A DNA stretch of 64,000 bases from assembly GCF_009380215.1 (NCBI RefSeq), contig NZ_WHUG01000011.1, positions 124,001 to 188,000 of the forward strand, in the 5' to 3' direction. Position 1 is the first letter of the stretch. Each line of letters opens with the position of its first letter. The DNA comes from Rugamonas aquatica (GTDB lineage: Bacteria > Pseudomonadota > Gammaproteobacteria > Burkholderiales > Burkholderiaceae_D). Under the pieces are notes generated by a model that saw only the letters and a program-made list of their open reading frames with translations, made no database searches and was not told the DNA's origin. Both the position numbers and the translations under genes were made by a program. This document shows, one piece after another, positions 60,826 through 64,000 of the stretch.

Positions 60826-62099
60826 GCGCCTTCATCTTCCACCTTGGGCTGACGCTGATGCACTTCCTGTGGCAAGGCCTGCTGCTGGGCTGCGCCACCG
60901 CCGTCGCCCTGACACTGCTGCGCAACAGCCGCGCCGAATACCGCTACCTGGTGGCCTGCTCGGCGCTGCTGGCCTGTCTGTGCTGGCCGGCGCTTGAACT
61001 GTATCAGCGCCTGAGCAGCGGCGGCGATACCACCGGCACGATCGGCGCATTCGGCGCCGGCATGCTGCGGCTGGCCGCGCAATCCATCGTCGGCAACAGC
61101 GAACCGTTCGACCTGCGCGACTCGCTGCGCGAGATCGTCAGCCTGTGGGCCTTGTGCGCCATCGTGCTGTCATTGCGGATGATACTCGGCCTGTTGTGGA
61201 TAGACCGCGCCGCCAAACAATGCGACTGCCAGCACCGCCAGGACCAGTTGCGCTGGGAGGCCAGCCTGTCCCGCCTCGCCGCTCGCTTCGGCATCAACCG
61301 CAAGGTGCAGCTGCGCATCGTCGACACGGTGTCCAGCCCTATCACCGCAGGCTTGTGGCGACCGATAGTGCTGCTGCCGGCCGCGCTGGTGGCGGGCATG
61401 CCGCCCGATCTGCTGGAGGCGCTGCTGGCGCACGAAATGGCGCACATCAAACGCCATGACTACCTGATTAACCTGCTTCAGAACGTGATCGAAACGCTGC
61501 TGTTCTACCACCCAGCCGTCTGGTGGATCTCACACCGCATCCGCATCGAACGCGAACTGATCGCAGACGATTTCGCAGCAAGGCAGCTCGGCGAACCGCG
61601 GCGTCTGGCCCTTGCACTTTCAGAGCTGGAGCGTCTCCAGTTCTCAACTCACCACCTGGCCCAAGCGGCCAATGGAGGAAATTTGATGGATCGTATTCAA
61701 CGTCTGTGCCGCCCTGCCCCGCAGGCCCTGAACTGGAAAACCGCCGTGCCGATGCTGGGACTGGCGCTGGCCTGCATGTCGATTTACGCGGAGGCCGTGG
61801 CCGCCGACAAGGCCGCCGCGGAGACGGTACCCGCCCTGGCCGACTTCAGCACCTGCGAAAAGCCGAAATGGCCGGAGGGCGCCATGGCGCGCAAGGAAGC
61901 CGGCACCGTCACGCTGAAGTTCCTGATCGGCGTCGACGGCAAGTTCAAGAAATCGCAGGTGCAGAAATCCAGCGGCCACCAGGACCTGGACGAAGCGGCC
62001 CGCGCCGGCATCGAGAAGTGCGGTTTCAAGCCCGCCCTCAAAGCCGGCAAGCCGGTGGAATCGTGGATGCAGATGCAGTACGTCTGGGTGCCGGAGTAA
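60822..62099 (+). CDS. M56 (BlaR1-like) membrane metallopeptidase with C-terminal TonB domain
   Basis: 425 residues. Three N-terminal membrane segments (FIFHLGLTLMHFLWQGLLLG, then YLVACSALLACLCWPALELY, and one near 110), a cytoplasmic peptidase with His204-Glu-Met-Ala-His208 in LLAHEMAHIKRHDYLIN, and ERELIADDFAARQLG as third ligand; a fourth segment (AVPMLGLALACMSIYAEAVA, about 307-326), then a periplasmic TonB C-terminal domain (FSTCEKPKWPEGAMARKEAG, VTLKFLIGVDGKF, CGFKPALKAGK). The beta-lactam-binding sensor of BlaR1 is absent. It probably cuts or inactivates BlaI on a signal read through the TonB-like domain. ATGA overlap with the repressor gene. Confidence 0.9.
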   Translation: MSAFIFHLGLTLMHFLWQGLLLGCATAVALTLLRNSRAEYRYLVACSALLACLCWPALELYQRLSSGGDTTGTIGAFGAGMLRLAAQSIVGNSEPFDLRDSLREIVSLWALCAIVLSLRMILGLLWIDRAAKQCDCQHRQDQLRWEASLSRLAARFGINRKVQLRIVDTVSSPITAGLWRPIVLLPAALVAGMPPDLLEALLAHEMAHIKRHDYLINLLQNVIETLLFYHPAVWWISHRIRIERELIADDFAARQLGEPRRLALALSELERLQFSTHHLAQAANGGNLMDRIQRLCRPAPQALNWKTAVPMLGLALACMSIYAEAVAADKAAAETVPALADFSTCEKPKWPEGAMARKEAGTVTLKFLIGVDGKFKKSQVQKSSGHQDLDEAARAGIEKCGFKPALKAGKPVESWMQMQYVWVPE

Positions 62100-62101
62100 G
62101 C

Positions 62102-62965
62102 TCAGTGGGCAGGGCTTAACGCCATCCAGGCCAGGATGTCGGCGAAGATCTGCTCGCGATTGAGCTCATTGAAATTCTCGTGGTAGTTCTGCGGATGCCG
62201 CTGGTAGGTCAACAACGCCGGCGGCACCGATTTCAGCATCTTCTCGGCCGCATCGGCGTCGGCCAGCTTGTCGTCGCCGGCCACCACCGCGAACAGCGGA
62301 TGCGTCCAAGCCGCCATGCGCGGCGCCAGCCCTTGCTGCGCATGGGTCAGCGCGTTGCCGAAGCGGACCGTGATCTCGGTGGCGCGGATGCCGTCGCGTT
62401 CATCGTCGTAATGGCGGGCGGTGATGGTGCTGTCGTGGGTCAGCATGTCGGTCAACGGCGCCAGCGGCACCTTCATGCGCGGCGCCAGCGCGCCCAGCAC
62501 GCCGGCCAGCGCCAGCAGCACCGGCGACACCTTGATCGCATTCACGTAGTACGGCGAGGACAGGATGAAGCCCTTGATGGCGGCATCGCCGGCAAAGTGG
62601 CCCAGGCCCAGGTGGGTGGCGATCAGCGCGCCCATCGAATGGCCCATCACATAGATCGGCACACCCGCATAATTCTGCTTGACCCACTGGAGGAAGGCGA
62701 CGCTGTCGTCCAGGAAGACATGGAAGCCGGGGATGTCGACGCGGCGTGCGTCCTGGTGGCCGCACAAGTCGTAGGCCACGGTGGCGATGCCGTGCTGGCG
62801 GAAGTACAGTGCCGGCGTGACGTAGTCGCCGGCGTGCGCCATGCCGCCGTGGATGGCCAGGATCACCGCGCGCGGCGCAACGCCGGCAGGTTCCCAGATG
62901 TGGACGCGGCGCTCGGCCTGCGGGCCGGCGCGGAAGCTGGCCAGGCGGTCTTCGGCGAAGCGCAT
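62102..62965 (-). CDS. Alpha/beta hydrolase (monoacylglycerol lipase-like)
   Basis: 287 residues. Oxyanion region AVILAIHGGMAHAGDYV, nucleophile Ser in VMGHSMGALIATHLG, a cap (about 160-215), catalytic Asp in FAVVAGDDKLAD and His in NYHENFNEL. The pattern fits the serine aminopeptidase S33/monoglyceride lipase group. Cytoplasmic, substrate unknown. The start ATG shares one base with the upstream stop (TGATG), so translation is coupled. The convergent M56 gene ends two bases away. Confidence 0.9.
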   Translation of the reverse strand: MRFAEDRLASFRAGPQAERRVHIWEPAGVAPRAVILAIHGGMAHAGDYVTPALYFRQHGIATVAYDLCGHQDARRVDIPGFHVFLDDSVAFLQWVKQNYAGVPIYVMGHSMGALIATHLGLGHFAGDAAIKGFILSSPYYVNAIKVSPVLLALAGVLGALAPRMKVPLAPLTDMLTHDSTITARHYDDERDGIRATEITVRFGNALTHAQQGLAPRMAAWTHPLFAVVAGDDKLADADAAEKMLKSVPPALLTYQRHPQNYHENFNELNREQIFADILAWMALSPAH

Positions 62966-63336
62966 CAGGCGATGATGCTCAGGTTGATGCCCATGTCGAC
63001 GAACAGCTTCAGGTCCGCCAGCGTGAAGTCCAGGCTGGGGGTAGCTTCGCCGCGCTCGGTCGTGAAGGAGATGCGCAGTTCGGCCGCCACATCGGAACGC
63101 TCGAAATGAATGCCGCGCGCCTTGCATTCGGCCAGGTAGTGGCGCAGCTGCTTGAGCAGCTCGTCCGGGTTCATGTCGGCGCCGAGCGCCACATAAAACC
63201 CGGAATCGATGCGTACCCGGCCGTCGGGCTTGACATCGCCCTTTTGCCAGTCGCTGTCCGGCTCCGTCGGCAGGCCGTCACGGATGTCGGCCAGGCCCTC
63301 GTCGTCGCCGTGGACCTTCATGGTTGCGATGTTCAT
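62965..63336 (-). CDS. Hypothetical protein coupled to the hydrolase
   Basis: 123 residues, acidic and soluble: MKVHGDDEGLADIRDGLPTEPD, RVRIDSGFYVALGADMNPDELLKQLRHYLAECKARG and LDFTLADLKLFVDMGINLSIIA. No signal peptide and no domain known to me. The TGATG junction with the hydrolase gene suggests joint translation. The 76-base spacer to pyrE (63337-63412) holds a TTGAAA and a TATTCG on the minus strand 17 bases apart, a weak promoter candidate for this pair. Confidence 0.7.
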   Translation of the reverse strand: MNIATMKVHGDDEGLADIRDGLPTEPDSDWQKGDVKPDGRVRIDSGFYVALGADMNPDELLKQLRHYLAECKARGIHFERSDVAAELRISFTTERGEATPSLDFTLADLKLFVDMGINLSIIA

Positions 63337-63412
63337 GGATCAGCCCTTATCGTCTCAGGTATACCGAATAAGGTTACACCAAAGAAATTTCAAAGTCTAG
63401 CAATATGGCTGG

Positions 63413-64000
63413 TTAGGCAATACCGTACTGGGTGCGGTAGGCGGCCACGGCGTCCTTGTATTGCAACAGCTGCGGGTCGGCGCCGGCTCCGTTCAGGTAG
63501 CTGAACAGGTCGTCCAGGTTGCCGATCGAGATCACCGGGATGTTGTAGGTCTGGGCCACTTCCTGCACCGCCGAGTTCGGCGACAGCTGGCCATCCTTGC
63601 CCGAGCGCTCCATGCGGTCCAGCGCGATCAGCACGGCGCATGGTTCGGCGCCGGCGGCGCGTATCATGTCCACCGATTCGCGCACCGAGGTGCCGGCCGA
63701 GATCACGTCGTCGATGATGACGACCTTGCCTTGCAGCTTGGCGCCGACGATGGTGCCGCCTTCGCCGTGGTCCTTGGCTTCCTTGCGGTTGAAGGCGAAC
63801 GAGGTGTTGCGGCCCTTGCCGGCCAGCGCGACCGCCGTGGCGGACGCCAGCGTGATGCCCTTGTAGGCGGGGCCGAACAGCATGTCGAACTCGACGCCGG
63901 AATCCAGCAGCGTCTGCGCGTAAAACTGGGCCAGCTGGGCCAGCGTCGCGCCGTCATGGAACAGGCCGGCGTTGAAGAAGTACGGCGACTGGCGGCCGGC
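63413..64000 (-). CDS. pyrE: Orotate phosphoribosyltransferase (5' end beyond window)
   Basis: The visible 195 codons give SPYFFNAGLFHDGATLAQLAQFY, FGPAYKGITLASATAVALA, FAFNRKEAKDHGEGGTIVGA and the PRPP loop VVIIDDVISAGTSVRES, the hallmark of PyrE, followed by GNLDDLFSYL and a short C terminus. The enzyme joins orotate to PRPP to make OMP in pyrimidine synthesis. The lysines and His of the flexible loop (NRKEAKDHGEGG) are intact. The start codon is outside the window. Confidence 0.95.
   Translation of the reverse strand, partial: AGRQSPYFFNAGLFHDGATLAQLAQFYAQTLLDSGVEFDMLFGPAYKGITLASATAVALAGKGRNTSFAFNRKEAKDHGEGGTIVGAKLQGKVVIIDDVISAGTSVRESVDMIRAAGAEPCAVLIALDRMERSGKDGQLSPNSAVQEVAQTYNIPVISIGNLDDLFSYLNGAGADPQLLQYKDAVAAYRTQYGIA

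Overview
The window reads as chromosomal DNA of a GC-rich betaproteobacterium, most likely Oxalobacteraceae (Massilia, Duganella or Rugamonas type). The pointers are the gene orders rsmB-DUF4390-ntrY-ntrX and mreB-mreC-mreD-mrdA-rodA-rlpA beside a divergent gatCAB, together with DUF2145, DUF3567 and PEP-CTERM proteins. The genus is an inference. I saw no tRNA, rRNA, CRISPR array, phage or insertion sequence.

Layout. 1-3.2 kb: small envelope proteins (DUF2145, DUF3313), a TetR regulator and a family 2 glycosyltransferase. 3.4-7.2 kb: one-chain cobalamin-dependent methionine synthase (metH). 7.2-14.9 kb: accessory genes, including an ABC-2 exporter in a tightly spaced chain with DUF6434, DUF7661 and a secreted protein, an EAL-HDOD signalling protein and a class II glutamine amidotransferase. 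15-20.5 kb: rsmB-DUF4390-ntrY-ntrX-(CobW-like remnant). 20.7-27 kb: argS, a SPOR protein, dsbA, a short-chain dehydrogenase, birA, coaX and a second SPOR protein, several joined by ATGA overlaps. 27-29.1 kb: divergent SDR/LysR pair and a small protein with a nitrile-hydratase-leader-like segment. 29.2-39.5 kb: the cell elongation cluster, in which PBP2 (mrdA) and RodA are each present twice in the order mrdA-rodA-rodA-mrdA before rlpA. 39.7-43.2 kb: gatCAB with dRS3/REP-like inverted repeats in both spacers and a terminator after gatB. 43.3-48.2 kb: GNAT, LprI-type protein, GNAT and a beta-propeller sensor kinase in one overlapping chain. 48.2-49 kb: an AT-richer two-gene island that looks like an effector-type cysteine hydrolase plus partner. 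49.1-54.8 kb: an exported phosphoesterase, di-heme peroxidase, small secreted protein, SurE-like phosphatase and lipoprotein. 54.9-58.2 kb: a PEP-CTERM protein, a nucleotidyltransferase and outer-membrane proteins. 58.3-62.1 kb: an RstAB-like two-component pair and a BlaI/M56 pair whose peptidase ends in a TonB domain. 62.1-64 kb: alpha/beta hydrolase, a small unknown and the 3' part of pyrE.

How genes work together. mreBCD, PBP2, RodA and RlpA form the lateral wall synthesis and septal peptidoglycan processing set, here with two possible RodA-PBP2 pairs. gatCAB makes Gln-tRNA and/or Asn-tRNA by amidation. ntrYX is a redox or nitrogen-responsive two-component system. The RstAB-like pair lies divergent from outer-membrane protein genes and has direct repeats between them. 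The least explained loci are the doubled elongasome, the 48.2-49 kb cysteine hydrolase pair, the exported phosphoesterase/peroxidase operon and the orphan leader-like peptide gene. There is no gene-free stretch longer than 300 bases.
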